Source: an uncultured Acetatifactor sp. (GTDB lineage Bacteria; Bacillota; Clostridia; Lachnospirales; Lachnospiraceae). From it: a stretch of 34,724 nt of DNA. Within the stretch, counting starts at the first letter, position 1; each line of letters begins with the position of its first letter. The notes beneath the pieces are model-generated. The model had not been told where the DNA came from and searched no databases. It worked only from the letters and a program-made list of their open reading frames with translations. Below are positions 7,927 through 15,746 of the stretch, piece by piece. Made by a program: the position numbers and the translations under genes. The DNA is taken from NCBI GenBank assembly GCA_910586485.1, contig CAJUIA010000036.1, positions 1 through 34,724 on the forward strand, written 5' to 3'.

Positions 7927-8754
7927 ATGATTACGATGGAAAACGTATGTAAGTCGTACCGGATTGCAAAAAGAAACGCAGGCCTTGCCGAGGCCTGCAG
8001 GGCACTCTTCCACAGAGAATACGAAGAGATCCAGGCCCTGAAAGATGTCAGCTTTACCATCAAGGACGGTGAGATGGTGGGCTATATCGGCCCCAATGGA
8101 GCAGGGAAAAGCTCCACAATCAAAATTTTAAGCGGAATATTGACACCTGACAGCGGAAATGTAACGGTGGACGGCAGGCTGCTTTGGAATTCCGGCGACA
8201 AACAGCCGCTGACAAAGCAGAACCGCTGCAGCCGGATCGAGCATGTCAGGCGCATCGGCGTAGTCTTCGGCCAGCGCTCGCAGCTGTGGTGGGATGTTCC
8301 GGTCATAGATTCTTTTGAACTTCTGAAAGACATTTACTCGATTTCCGAACCCGTATATCGAAACAATCTGGAAGAACTGACAGAGCTTCTGAACCTGGGA
8401 GAACTGCTGAGAACGCCTACCCGACAGCTTTCCTTAGGGCAGCGTATGCGCTGTGAAATTGCGGCCTCCCTGCTCCACAGCCCGAAGATTCTCTTTTTGG
8501 ACGAGCCCACCATCGGTCTGGACGCCGTGTCAAAGCTGGCGGTGAGAGACTTTGTTAAGCAGCTGAACAAAAACCATGGCACAACGGTCATCCTGACCAC
8601 CCACGATATGCAGGATATAGAGGCTCTCGCCAGCCGCATTATTTTGATCGGCAAAGGGCAGATCCTCATGGACGGCACCCTGGAGGACATCCGCCGGGGT
8701 GGTGAGACCATGGACGAAACATTGGCGGAGCTGTACCGCACCTACGAGATTTAG
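7927..8754 (+). CDS. ABC transporter ATP-binding protein (ABC-2 exporter type)
   Basis: The start is the ATG at 7927, preceded by AGGAGGA, which gives 275 aa. An in-frame upstream start at 7882 lacks a ribosome site. The protein shows Walker A (GPNGAGKSS), a Q-loop region (VVFGQRSQLWWD), the ABC signature LSLGQRMR, Walker B (ILFLDEPT) and an H-loop (TTHD). The FGQRSQLWWD stretch is typical of the COG4586 subgroup, which pairs with two unlike six-helix permeases. The two permease genes follow directly. The substrate cannot be read from sequence. Such exporters have been linked to drug, peptide or ion efflux. Confidence 0.92.
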   Translation: MITMENVCKSYRIAKRNAGLAEACRALFHREYEEIQALKDVSFTIKDGEMVGYIGPNGAGKSSTIKILSGILTPDSGNVTVDGRLLWNSGDKQPLTKQNRCSRIEHVRRIGVVFGQRSQLWWDVPVIDSFELLKDIYSISEPVYRNNLEELTELLNLGELLRTPTRQLSLGQRMRCEIAASLLHSPKILFLDEPTIGLDAVSKLAVRDFVKQLNKNHGTTVILTTHDMQDIEALASRIILIGKGQILMDGTLEDIRRGGETMDETLAELYRTYEI

Positions 8755-8767
8755 GAGGACAGGAATC

Positions 8768-9571
8768 ATGAAAAAATATCTGTCCTTTTTCAGACTGCGC
8801 CTTCTGGCAGGTCTTCAATACCGGACCGCTGCCCTGGCAGGAATGGCCACCCAGTTTTTCTGGGGCTTTATGGAAATTATGGTGTTTCATGCCTTTTACA
8901 AGGCGGACCCGACGGCTTATCCCATGACCATGGAAGCCACGGCAGCTTATGTATGGCTGCAGCAGGCGCTCCTGGTCTTCTTTGGCGCGTGGATGTTTGA
9001 GGGTGAAATTTTTGAGACCATAAGCAGCGGAAACCTTGCCTATGAACTGTGCCGCCCCATACATGTCTATGATATGTGGTTTGCACGCAGCATAGCTAAT
9101 CGTTTGTCCAAGGCCGCGCTGCGGTGTCTGCCGATCCTGGCAGTTGCCGCCTTTCTGCCCAGGGGATACGGACTGGGACTTCCCGTTTCCCTCCCGGCCT
9201 TCCTCTGCTTTCTGGCATCCCTAATCTTAGGACTGTTCGTGATGGTGGCGCTGAATATGCTGGTCTACGGAAGCTGCCTTTACACCATTTCCGGGGACGG
9301 TATGCGGATTTTATTTGCCTCCCTTTCGGAATTTCTGGCGGGCCAGGTAATTCCGCTGCCTTTCTTTCCGGAAAAGGTGCAGCGGATTCTGGAGTTGAAT
9401 CCATGGGCTTCCATGGGGAATGTGCCCTTTCGTATTTACGGAGGCGATCTGGCAGGCGCAGAAATGCTGCGGGCCATGATTCTGCAGGCGGTGTGGCTGA
9501 TTCTTCTGGTGACAGTGGGAAAACTGCTGTGCGCTGGGGGCGAAAAAAGAGCGGTAGTACAGGGAGGATAA
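8768..9571 (+). CDS. ABC-2 family transporter permease, first subunit
   Basis: The 267-aa product starts at the ATG at 8768 behind AGGAGGACAGG, 13 bp after the ATPase stop. It has about six hydrophobic segments and an amphipathic cytoplasmic part after the second one (FETISSGNLAYELCRPI). It resembles COG4587-type permeases that form heterodimers with COG3694 partners. It is followed by the second permease one base after its stop. Confidence 0.85.
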   Translation: MKKYLSFFRLRLLAGLQYRTAALAGMATQFFWGFMEIMVFHAFYKADPTAYPMTMEATAAYVWLQQALLVFFGAWMFEGEIFETISSGNLAYELCRPIHVYDMWFARSIANRLSKAALRCLPILAVAAFLPRGYGLGLPVSLPAFLCFLASLILGLFVMVALNMLVYGSCLYTISGDGMRILFASLSEFLAGQVIPLPFFPEKVQRILELNPWASMGNVPFRIYGGDLAGAEMLRAMILQAVWLILLVTVGKLLCAGGEKRAVVQGG

Positions 9572-9572
9572 T

Positions 9573-10373
9573 ATGAAAACGAAAAAAATAAACGGCTTAA
9601 AGCTATACTTTCATTATTTATCCATTATTTTTAGGAGTGCCATGCAGTATAAGGCATCCTTCTGGATCATGACAATAGGACACTTTTTTGTTTCCTTTAA
9701 TGTGTTTTTAGGGGTATTTTTTATGTTTCAGCGCTTTTCCCATGTGGAGGGCTTCACCTACAACGAGGTACTTTTGTGCTTCTCGATTATGCTAATGGAA
9801 TTTTCCCTGGCGGAAATCTGGGCCAGAGGCTTCGATACCTTCCCTTCCATGATCCGGCAGGGGACCTTCGACCGGGTGCTGCTGCGCCCCAGAAGCCCTG
9901 TGCTGCAGGTGCTGGGCAGCAAATTTGAGCTGGTGCGGCTGGGACGGATACTCCAGGCCATTGTCATGTTTGGCTACGCCATGACCCATGTGGAGGTCCG
10001 CTGGACGACGGCAAAGCTTGTGACGGTGATTTTCATGCTGATTGGCGGAGTGGGCCTCTTTTCTGCGCTGTTTATGATCTATGCGGCCCTGAGCTTCTTT
10101 ACTTTAGACGGGCTGGAATTTATGAATCTGTTTACGGACGGGGCCAGAGAATACGGGAAATACCCCTTTGGCGTTTACGGAAAAAAGATGCTGCTGCTCA
10201 CTACTTTTTTTGTCCCCTATGCTCTGGTACAGTATTATCCCCTGCTCTATCTGCTGGACCGCAGGAGCAGCCCATTTTACATTTTCCTGCCTCTGCTGGC
10301 GCTGTGGATTTTGCTGCCGGCCTACGGTCTGTGGCGGTTTGGCGTACGAAAATATAAGTCCAGCGGCTCCTGA
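9573..10373 (+). CDS. ABC-2 family transporter permease, second subunit
   Basis: The 266-aa product starts at the ATG at 9573. Its AGGGAGG ribosome site lies inside the last codons of the previous gene, so the two permeases are translationally coupled. Six membrane segments are visible. The conserved FPSMIRQGTFDRVLLRPRSP stretch is characteristic of COG3694/DUF990-type permeases. It probably pairs with the preceding subunit and the ATPase. Confidence 0.88.
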   Translation: MKTKKINGLKLYFHYLSIIFRSAMQYKASFWIMTIGHFFVSFNVFLGVFFMFQRFSHVEGFTYNEVLLCFSIMLMEFSLAEIWARGFDTFPSMIRQGTFDRVLLRPRSPVLQVLGSKFELVRLGRILQAIVMFGYAMTHVEVRWTTAKLVTVIFMLIGGVGLFSALFMIYAALSFFTLDGLEFMNLFTDGAREYGKYPFGVYGKKMLLLTTFFVPYALVQYYPLLYLLDRRSSPFYIFLPLLALWILLPAYGLWRFGVRKYKSSGS

Positions 10374-10385
10374 AACTTAGGTTTC

Positions 10386-10414
10386 CCGTTTTTGCGCCGC
10401 AAAACGGCACTTTT
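10386..10414 (+). terminator. Hairpin at the end of the ABC operon
   Basis: CCGTTTTTGCG and CGCAAAACGG pair over about 10 bp with one bulged T. A short CACTTTT run follows. It lies between the convergent exporter operon and Rrf2 gene and may serve both. The U-tract is short. Confidence 0.45.
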
Positions 10415-10444
10415 CATCGACAAGCGATCATTTCATCAGATCCA

Positions 10445-10852
10445 TCAGTTCCCGCCACACAGATCCGCCAACGTATATTGTTCCAGATAATCGGAGATAA
10501 CCTGATCCAATCCCTGCCAGACAGGGAGTGTGCGACAGTCCTTTTTTCGGGGGCAGGTCTCCTGCCCCGGTCCCAGACAGGCAACAGGGGCCAGGGGCCC
10601 CTCCATCAGTTCAAGGACGGACTTCAAGCTATACTCTTCCGGCAAACGCCTCAACCGATAACCCCCTCCTTTTCCCCGCATTGCGTCAAGCAGGCCTCCC
10701 CTTACAAGCTCCTTCACCACAATTTCCAGATATTTCTCCGAAATCTCCTGGCGTGCGGCCACATCCTTCAACGGCACAAAGCCGTCTGCCTGATGCTCTG
10801 CAATATCTGCCAGAAAACGCAGCGCATACCGGCCCTTTGTGGAAATCATCAT
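10445..10852 (-). CDS. Rrf2 family transcriptional regulator with three Cys
   Basis: The start is the ATG at 10852, five bases after GGAGAGGG, giving 135 aa. A longer version from 10870 would put that ribosome site inside the gene. The N terminus MISTKGRYALRFLADIA and the winged helix part ISEKYLEIVVKELVRGGLLDAMRGKGGGY are hallmarks of the Rrf2 family (IscR, CymR, NsrR). Cys92, Cys100 and Cys106 sit where E. coli IscR carries its Fe-S cluster ligands (92, 98, 104), with a CX7CX5C spacing. It may therefore bind an Fe-S cluster and sense iron, redox or nitric oxide. A sulfhydrylase-like remnant just upstream could also hint at cysteine metabolism, as for CymR. Confidence 0.9.
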   Translation of the reverse strand: MMISTKGRYALRFLADIAEHQADGFVPLKDVAARQEISEKYLEIVVKELVRGGLLDAMRGKGGGYRLRRLPEEYSLKSVLELMEGPLAPVACLGPGQETCPRKKDCRTLPVWQGLDQVISDYLEQYTLADLCGGN

Positions 10853-10979
10853 AAAATCCCTCTCCATCATTTATCCGATTACTTTCTTACCCGTGTTTAT
10901 CCTATCATGCCACAAGGTTAATGGGTTTTCAATCATTACCTGTCCGTTCAGACATGCCATTTATAAGTTACCGAATTGC

Positions 10980-11036
10980 TTCGACGATATTATTGCTGAT
11001 CTGGAAAAGGGCTTTGCTGCCGTAGCACAGGAATAA
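10980..11036 (+). pseudogene. Remnant of the 3' end of an O-acetylhomoserine sulfhydrylase-like gene
   Basis: The frame ending in TAA at 11036 reads FDDIIADLEKGFAAVAQE. This closely resembles the last residues of Cys/Met-metabolism PLP enzymes, especially O-acetylhomoserine sulfhydrylases, which end in (D)DIIADLEQAFAA-type helices. The sequence upstream in this frame does not continue the family, so only the tail survives. Chance similarity of an 18-residue helix cannot be excluded. Confidence 0.4.
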
Positions 11037-11069
11037 AAACCTGCGGAACTAAAACCTTCCCTCCAATCA

Positions 11070-11098
11070 TTTACATCCTCAGGACATGCAGGTATAAT
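11070..11098 (+). promoter_or_regulatory. SigA promoter of the heparinase-like gene
   Basis: TTTACA (11070-11075), a 17-nt spacer and a perfect TATAAT (11093-11098) lie 87 bp before the start codon. Confidence 0.7.
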
Positions 11099-11184
11099 AG
11101 AGGTCACAGCAACTTTTCAGAGAAGCGTTTTCATCAGCGTTTTCCCAAAAGGAGCGAATATTAAGGAAGGAACGGTATCAGGCA

Positions 11185-13035
11185 ATGGAATCACGTTTTC
11201 AGGATGCCGCCGGTGCATTTTTATCCGAATCAAAAGAATTGCGGGACTTTCTCCCGTTTCCTGCCGCAGCTGACAGAACGGCTTATGACCGGCTGCCGGA
11301 AGAATTAAAGGAAAGGCTGATTGCCGAGGGCGAAGCCTGCCTGGACTGTCCCTATCCCCCCCTTTATGCCACGGATTTCATGGCCTTTAAACGAACGGGA
11401 AACCGGGTAAATTTTGAGAATCTTTATTTTAAACGGCGTTACCATCTGAATTCGCTGGCGCTGGCCGAATGCGCGGAGGCAAAGGGGCGTTTTCTGGACC
11501 AGATTATCAACGGCATTTTTGTCCTTTGTGAGGAAAGCGCCTGGCAGCTGCCGCCCCATAATTCCTATGAGCGGAATCAGCCTCAGGAAATCCTCCCGGA
11601 CGCTTCCCGCCCTGTGCTGGACCTTTTCGCCTGCGAAACGAGAGCCCAGCTTGCCTGCATTTACTATTTGCTGAAAAAGGAACTGGAAGCTGTGAGTCCC
11701 TTTATCACTGCGCGGATCCTTTCGGAGCTGCGGACACGCATTCTGACGCCTTATTTAAATCAACATTTTTGGTGGATGGGGCAGGGCGACGAGCCCATGT
11801 GCAACTGGACGCCCTGGTGTACTCAAAACGTTCTGATTACGGCGTTTCTCTCCGACTGCTCCCAGAGCGAGAAAAAGGCCGTGCTGCAAAAAGCCGCCGC
11901 AAGCTGTGATTTCTTTTTAAAGGATTACGGGGAGGACGGCTGCTGCGACGAGGGTGCCCTTTACTTCCGCAGGGCCGGCCTGTGCCTGGACGCCTCCGCA
12001 GACATCATGAATCAGGTGACAGGCGGCGCCTTCTCCCACTTATATCAGTGGAATAAAATTAAAAACATAGCCGCCTATATTGAAAATGTTCATGTGGAGG
12101 GCGGTTATTATTTCAATTTTGCCGACTGCTCCCCCCTGCCAGGCCGCTCCGGAGTCCGGGAATTTCTCTTTGGAAGGCGCACGGAGCAGCCAAGCTTAAT
12201 GCTGTTTGCCGCTAGGGATTTCCAGACGGCCCAGAAGGAAATTTACCGTGAGGAAACTTATCGCCTCAGCCTTTATTACAGACTGCTGAACGCCTTTCAT
12301 TACAGAGAGGTCATGGAATATGATACCTCCATGACAGTAACACACAAGGATATTTATTATCCCAGCATCGGTCTGTTTATCGCCAGAAGTCAAATTTTAA
12401 GTCTGGCGGTAAAAGCCGGGGACAACGGCGACAACCACAATCACAACGACACCGGCAGTCTGACCCTCTACAAGAACGGTCATCCCGTGCTGGCGGACAT
12501 CGGCGTGGAAAGCTATACCGGAAAGACCTTTTCCCCTCAAAGATACGAAATCTGGACCATGCAGTCCAGCTATCATAACCTGCCTGCCATTGAGGGACTT
12601 GACCAGCATGAGGGCAGCCGTTATCGCGCCACGGACGTCATACAGGAATCGGGCGATGACCAGGCGGAAATCTCCATGGAGCTGATCAATGCTTATCCTC
12701 TTCCAGAAAGCGGTCATTTCTACAAAAGACAAGTGCTTCTGGACAAGAAACAGGAATGTGTGGTCTTGCAGGACGAAACCGACTGTAAAAATGTTATTTT
12801 AAATTTTATTACCTATGATAAGCCGGAATTGGCAGATGAAGAAGGCAATCCCGAAAATGTTGACAGAACTGTCATTTATTTAGAAAGCTCGTGTTTGGAA
12901 TTTACAGGTGCAAAGGTGCTTGCCATAGAAACGCTTCCCATCACCGATCCCCGCCTGCAGGCATCCTGGGACCATGACCTGTACCGGATCCGGCTTACCC
13001 TGACCGAAGAAAAATTTGTTTTAAACATCAGATAA
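11185..13035 (+). CDS. Heparinase II/III family protein
   Basis: The 616-aa product has an alpha-helical first half rich in Trp and aromatic residues (for example HFWWMGQGDEPMCNWTPW). The second half is beta-rich and carries the DNHNHND motif near residues 417-424, followed by GSLTLYKNGHPVLADIG. This matches the heparinase II/III (alpha/alpha-toroid plus beta-sandwich) polysaccharide lyase families, which cleave uronic-acid glycans. No signal peptide is visible, so it probably acts in the cytoplasm on imported oligosaccharides. The start at 11185 has a GGAAGGA site about 13 nt upstream. It is probably co-transcribed with the following membrane protein (16-bp gap). No glycan transporter or sulfatase is adjacent, so the substrate is unknown. 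Confidence 0.85.
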   Translation: MESRFQDAAGAFLSESKELRDFLPFPAAADRTAYDRLPEELKERLIAEGEACLDCPYPPLYATDFMAFKRTGNRVNFENLYFKRRYHLNSLALAECAEAKGRFLDQIINGIFVLCEESAWQLPPHNSYERNQPQEILPDASRPVLDLFACETRAQLACIYYLLKKELEAVSPFITARILSELRTRILTPYLNQHFWWMGQGDEPMCNWTPWCTQNVLITAFLSDCSQSEKKAVLQKAAASCDFFLKDYGEDGCCDEGALYFRRAGLCLDASADIMNQVTGGAFSHLYQWNKIKNIAAYIENVHVEGGYYFNFADCSPLPGRSGVREFLFGRRTEQPSLMLFAARDFQTAQKEIYREETYRLSLYYRLLNAFHYREVMEYDTSMTVTHKDIYYPSIGLFIARSQILSLAVKAGDNGDNHNHNDTGSLTLYKNGHPVLADIGVESYTGKTFSPQRYEIWTMQSSYHNLPAIEGLDQHEGSRYRATDVIQESGDDQAEISMELINAYPLPESGHFYKRQVLLDKKQECVVLQDETDCKNVILNFITYDKPELADEEGNPENVDRTVIYLESSCLEFTGAKVLAIETLPITDPRLQASWDHDLYRIRLTLTEEKFVLNIR

Positions 13036-13051
13036 AGGAGCTTCGTTTTTC

Positions 13052-14368
13052 ATGACATATTCTCTGACCGATTTTGTATGGCTGTTTTTCATTTATTCCT
13101 TTGTGGGCTGGTGTATAGAGGTCTGCTATGCCGCCGTCCGCCGCAGAAAATTTGTAAACCGGGGCTTTGTCAACAGCCCCCTGTGCCCCATTTATGGCTT
13201 TGGTGCCGTTCTGTTTGCTCTGTTTCTGCCGGAGCTGGTAAGCAGTCCCTTTTTTCTGTTTTTGGGCGGCATGCTTCTGGCCTCCGTACTGGAATACAGC
13301 ACGGGCATGCTGATGGAAAAAATCTTTCATAAAAAATTGTGGGATTACTCAGAAATCCGGTACAATATCGGCGGTTATGTCTGTCTGCGGTACGCCCTGC
13401 TCTGGGGTCTGCTGGCAGTGCTGACCATTCGTTTCGTCAATCCTGCTTTGTGCAGTCTGCTTCGTGTGATTCCTTCTTCGATCACGGCAGTCCTGCAATG
13501 GACCGCACTCATTCTGCTTGCCTTTGATTTCCTGGCCGAAGCCTTAACCGTACGTGGAATGCTGGCGTCCGCTAAACGGCTGTCCCCTCTTTCCAGCCGT
13601 CTCCAACGCATTTCCGGGCTGTTGGAAAAGCGTTTGACAAACTCCTTCCCTTCCATCACCAGGGAAAATCTGGAAACCCGAAAAGCAGAACGGTCCCTGC
13701 GCAAAAAAAGCACCGTATTTGCAGAAGGCTGCAGCTTTTATAAGCTGACCGCCCTGTTTTTTATTGGTGCCTTTTTAGGAGATATTACGGAAACTGTTTT
13801 CTGTTTGATTACTATGGGCGTTCTCATGAGCCGCAGCAGTGTGGTTTATGGCCCGTTCAGCATTGTCTGGGGGCTGGGCTGTTCCCTGCTGACCTTATTT
13901 TTGTATCGTTACCGGGATAAGAACGACCGCCATATCTTTCTGGCCGGTACTCTTTTAGGCGGCGCCTACGAATACATCTGCAGCGTTTTCACCGAGGTTG
14001 TATTCGGTACCGTATTCTGGGATTACAGCGGCTTTGCTTTTAATCTGGGCGGGCGCATCAACCTGCTGTACTGCTTTTTCTGGGGAATCGCTGCCGTGGT
14101 CTGGCTGAAGGTTATCTATCCGCCTTTATCCCGGCTGATTGAGAAAATTCCCAAGCGCACAGGTACCATACTTTTCAACTGTCTGATTATATTTATGCTG
14201 ATCAATATGGCCGTTTCCTCTCTGGCCCTGGCCCGGTACACAGAGCGGCACACTACGGAAGCGCCTGCGGCAGATACGGAAATCTCTGCCCTGGACTCAT
14301 TTTTAGACAGACATTTCGATGATGAGCGGATGGAACGGATCTATCCCAATGCAAAGCTGGTGGATTGA
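13052..14368 (+). CDS. PF06541 (CmpB-type) membrane protein with duplicated domain
   Basis: The 438-aa product starts at the ATG at 13052, 10 nt after AAAGGAG. It contains two copies of the PF06541 'putative ABC-transporter type IV' domain. The first is at about residues 8-130 (FFIYSFVGWCIEV, VNSPLCPIYGFGA, WDYS...NIGGYVCL). The second is at about 230-365 (FFIGAFLGDITETV, VVYGPFSIVWGLG, WDYSGFAFNLGGRINL). Most family members are about 150-250 aa with one copy, so this is a fused or duplicated form. Each copy has about four hydrophobic helices. The molecular function of the family is not established, and no ATPase is adjacent. Confidence 0.85.
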   Translation: MTYSLTDFVWLFFIYSFVGWCIEVCYAAVRRRKFVNRGFVNSPLCPIYGFGAVLFALFLPELVSSPFFLFLGGMLLASVLEYSTGMLMEKIFHKKLWDYSEIRYNIGGYVCLRYALLWGLLAVLTIRFVNPALCSLLRVIPSSITAVLQWTALILLAFDFLAEALTVRGMLASAKRLSPLSSRLQRISGLLEKRLTNSFPSITRENLETRKAERSLRKKSTVFAEGCSFYKLTALFFIGAFLGDITETVFCLITMGVLMSRSSVVYGPFSIVWGLGCSLLTLFLYRYRDKNDRHIFLAGTLLGGAYEYICSVFTEVVFGTVFWDYSGFAFNLGGRINLLYCFFWGIAAVVWLKVIYPPLSRLIEKIPKRTGTILFNCLIIFMLINMAVSSLALARYTERHTTEAPAADTEISALDSFLDRHFDDERMERIYPNAKLVD

Positions 14369-14385
14369 GAACAATAAAAAAATAG

Positions 14386-14414
14386 TTGAATTATCTTTGC
14401 TTTTATGATACATT
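14386..14414 (+). promoter_or_regulatory. Promoter of a short antisense RNA
   Basis: TTGAAT (14386-14391), a 17-nt spacer and TACATT (14409-14414) would start transcription near 14421. The resulting RNA ends at a strong terminator about 100 nt later, with no ORF in between. Confidence 0.5.
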
Positions 14415-14420
14415 AGTCAT

Positions 14421-14520
14421 AGGAAGAGTACCCACTCCCAAGATGGATGCTCCCGAAAAGGTTGAATGTCTTTACAGACACCGCCTATCCTGTTTGCAGA
14501 CAGGATAGGCATTTTTATTT
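14421..14520 (+). ncRNA. Candidate antitoxin RNA of a type I toxin-antitoxin pair
   Basis: A promoter-like element is followed by about 100 nt without a coding frame, ending in a perfect 11-bp hairpin plus T-run. The RNA converges on the toxin gene, and its terminator overlaps the toxin stop codon. Any toxin mRNA read through to this point would be complementary to it. The layout resembles txpA/RatA and bsrG/SR4 of Bacillus subtilis, where antitoxin and toxin RNAs overlap at their 3' ends. Confidence 0.5.
14483..14520 (+). terminator. Strong rho-independent terminator
   Basis: GCCTATCCTGT (14483-14493) and ACAGGATAGGC (14500-14510) form a perfect 11-bp stem with a 6-nt loop, followed by ATTTTTATTT. 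It ends the short plus-strand RNA and may also stop the PF06541 transcript. On the minus strand the stem is not followed by T residues. Confidence 0.85.
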
Positions 14521-14637
14521 CTTCTTGTGATCCTTATCTCTTACGAGAAAGGCAAGAAACGCAACAATCAAGCTGCCAAAGGCTGCTAACAAAGTCAGCA
14601 TTCCAATGAAAATTGAGATAATCTCAAATGCCGTCAT
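14515..14637 (-). CDS. Putative Hol_Tox-like type I toxin, 40 aa
   Basis: An ATG at 14637 behind GGGAGGTG opens a 40-codon frame. The product begins MTAFEIISIFIGMLTLL, has a single membrane helix of about 25 residues, and ends in a charged RDKDHKKK tail. The MTxFExIS start, short length and basic tail match 'putative holin-like toxin' (Hol_Tox, PF16935) peptides, which depolarise membranes when overproduced. It has its own promoter with a leader of about 165 nt, typical of type I toxin mRNAs whose translation is delayed by folding. The convergent short RNA is the likely antitoxin. Confidence 0.7.
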   Translation of the reverse strand: MTAFEIISIFIGMLTLLAAFGSLIVAFLAFLVRDKDHKKK

Positions 14638-14808
14638 ATTACGCACCTCCCTTCCTATGTATTTCCAGCAAGCTGGACAAATGGTTCGGGAGGCTGCCCT
14701 TTACGTTTCATCCCTGTCAATGCACAATACGACTCCTGGATGTTCACGCCCTGTCATGGGTACTCTCTTCGGAAAAGCGAGCTTTTCCGGCGGCTTACAG
14801 CCACATTT

Positions 14809-14837
14809 ATTATATCGCATACGGTACATTAATGCAA
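14809..14837 (-). promoter_or_regulatory. Promoter of the Hol_Tox-like gene
   Basis: TTGCAT (14837-14832), a 17-nt spacer and TATAAT (14814-14809) precede the toxin by about 170 nt. The promoter starts 30 bp after the end of the amidase gene. Confidence 0.65.
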
Positions 14838-14867
14838 GTATTCTGTATCATTAATTTTACCAAATTC

Positions 14868-15746
14868 TTACCTTGCACAGATTTCCCCATACATCTCCGG
14901 GCGCCTGTCTCTGAACAGTCCCCAGCTGAAACGCATTTCCTCTACTGCATCCAGATCAAAGGTGTGCAGGATCACCCCTTCCTCCATCCTTCCTGCCTCC
15001 TTAAGCACCTCCCCTGTCTCGTCGGTAATAAAAGAAGAGCCGTAAAACACCAGGCTTGAAGACTGGTTATTATTTCCTTTTGTGGGGCTTACCTTTTCCT
15101 CTCCGATCCGGTTAGCCGCAATCACAGGCACCACGTTGGCCGCCGCGTGGCCCTGCATACAGCGCCGCCAATGAGGCATACTGTCGCACTCTATAATCGG
15201 CTCGGAGCCGATTGCGGTAGGATACAAAAGAAGTTCAGCCCCCATAAGGCTCATACACCTTGCCGCCTCCGGAAACCACTGATCCCAGCAAATTCCCACA
15301 CCGATTCTGCCGTAAGCGGTTTGCCACACCTGAAAGCCAGTGTTTCCGGGGGTAAAATAAAATTTCTCCTGATAAAAATGGTCGTCGGGAATATGCGTCT
15401 TGCGATATACTCCTAAAAGCTCCCCGTCTGCATCAATAACCGCCACGGAATTATAGGTTACATTACCGGCGCGCTCAAAAAAGCTGACCGGCAGAACCAC
15501 CTGCAGCCGTGCAGCAAGCTCTTTCATCCGTTTTACAGCCGGGTTTTCCCATACGGTCCTTGCCAGCCCGTAGGAATCATAATTTCTCTCCTGACAAAAA
15601 TACCATGTTTCAAACAGCTCCGGCAGAAGGACGATCTGCGCTCCCTGCTCTGCCGCCTGGCGGACCGCCTTTTCCGCCGCATCTATATTTTCCTCTCTGG
15701 AACGATTACAGTACATCTGTACCGCCGCCGCCGTTACATTTTTCAT
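14868..15746 (-). CDS. aguB: N-carbamoylputrescine amidase
   Basis: This 292-aa nitrilase-superfamily enzyme carries the Glu43, Lys116, Cys153 triad in the contexts LLPELFE, YRKTHIPD and GVGICWDQWFPEAAR. The IPDDHFYQEKFYFTPG and CWDQWFPEAAR motifs are specific to AguB. It hydrolyses N-carbamoylputrescine to putrescine, CO2 and ammonia in the cytoplasm. The start has AAGGAG upstream and overlaps the preceding acyltransferase stop by 4 nt (ATGA), so translation is coupled. It is the last gene of the aguA - acyltransferase - aguB operon. Confidence 0.95.
   Translation of the reverse strand: MKNVTAAAVQMYCNRSREENIDAAEKAVRQAAEQGAQIVLLPELFETWYFCQERNYDSYGLARTVWENPAVKRMKELAARLQVVLPVSFFERAGNVTYNSVAVIDADGELLGVYRKTHIPDDHFYQEKFYFTPGNTGFQVWQTAYGRIGVGICWDQWFPEAARCMSLMGAELLLYPTAIGSEPIIECDSMPHWRRCMQGHAAANVVPVIAANRIGEEKVSPTKGNNNQSSSLVFYGSSFITDETGEVLKEAGRMEEGVILHTFDLDAVEEMRFSWGLFRDRRPEMYGEICAR

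Larger units (their letters stand above)
10853..11184. other. Intergenic region between Rrf2 gene and heparinase-like gene
   Basis: This gap holds the Rrf2 promoter region, a short sulfhydrylase-like C-terminal remnant (10980-11036) and the SigA promoter of the heparinase-like gene (11070-11098). No complete gene was found in it. Confidence 0.7.

Noticed and set aside
10478..10921. Plus-strand frame opposite the Rrf2 gene
   Set aside because: It is antisense to a clear Rrf2 coding sequence and lacks a ribosome site and family features.
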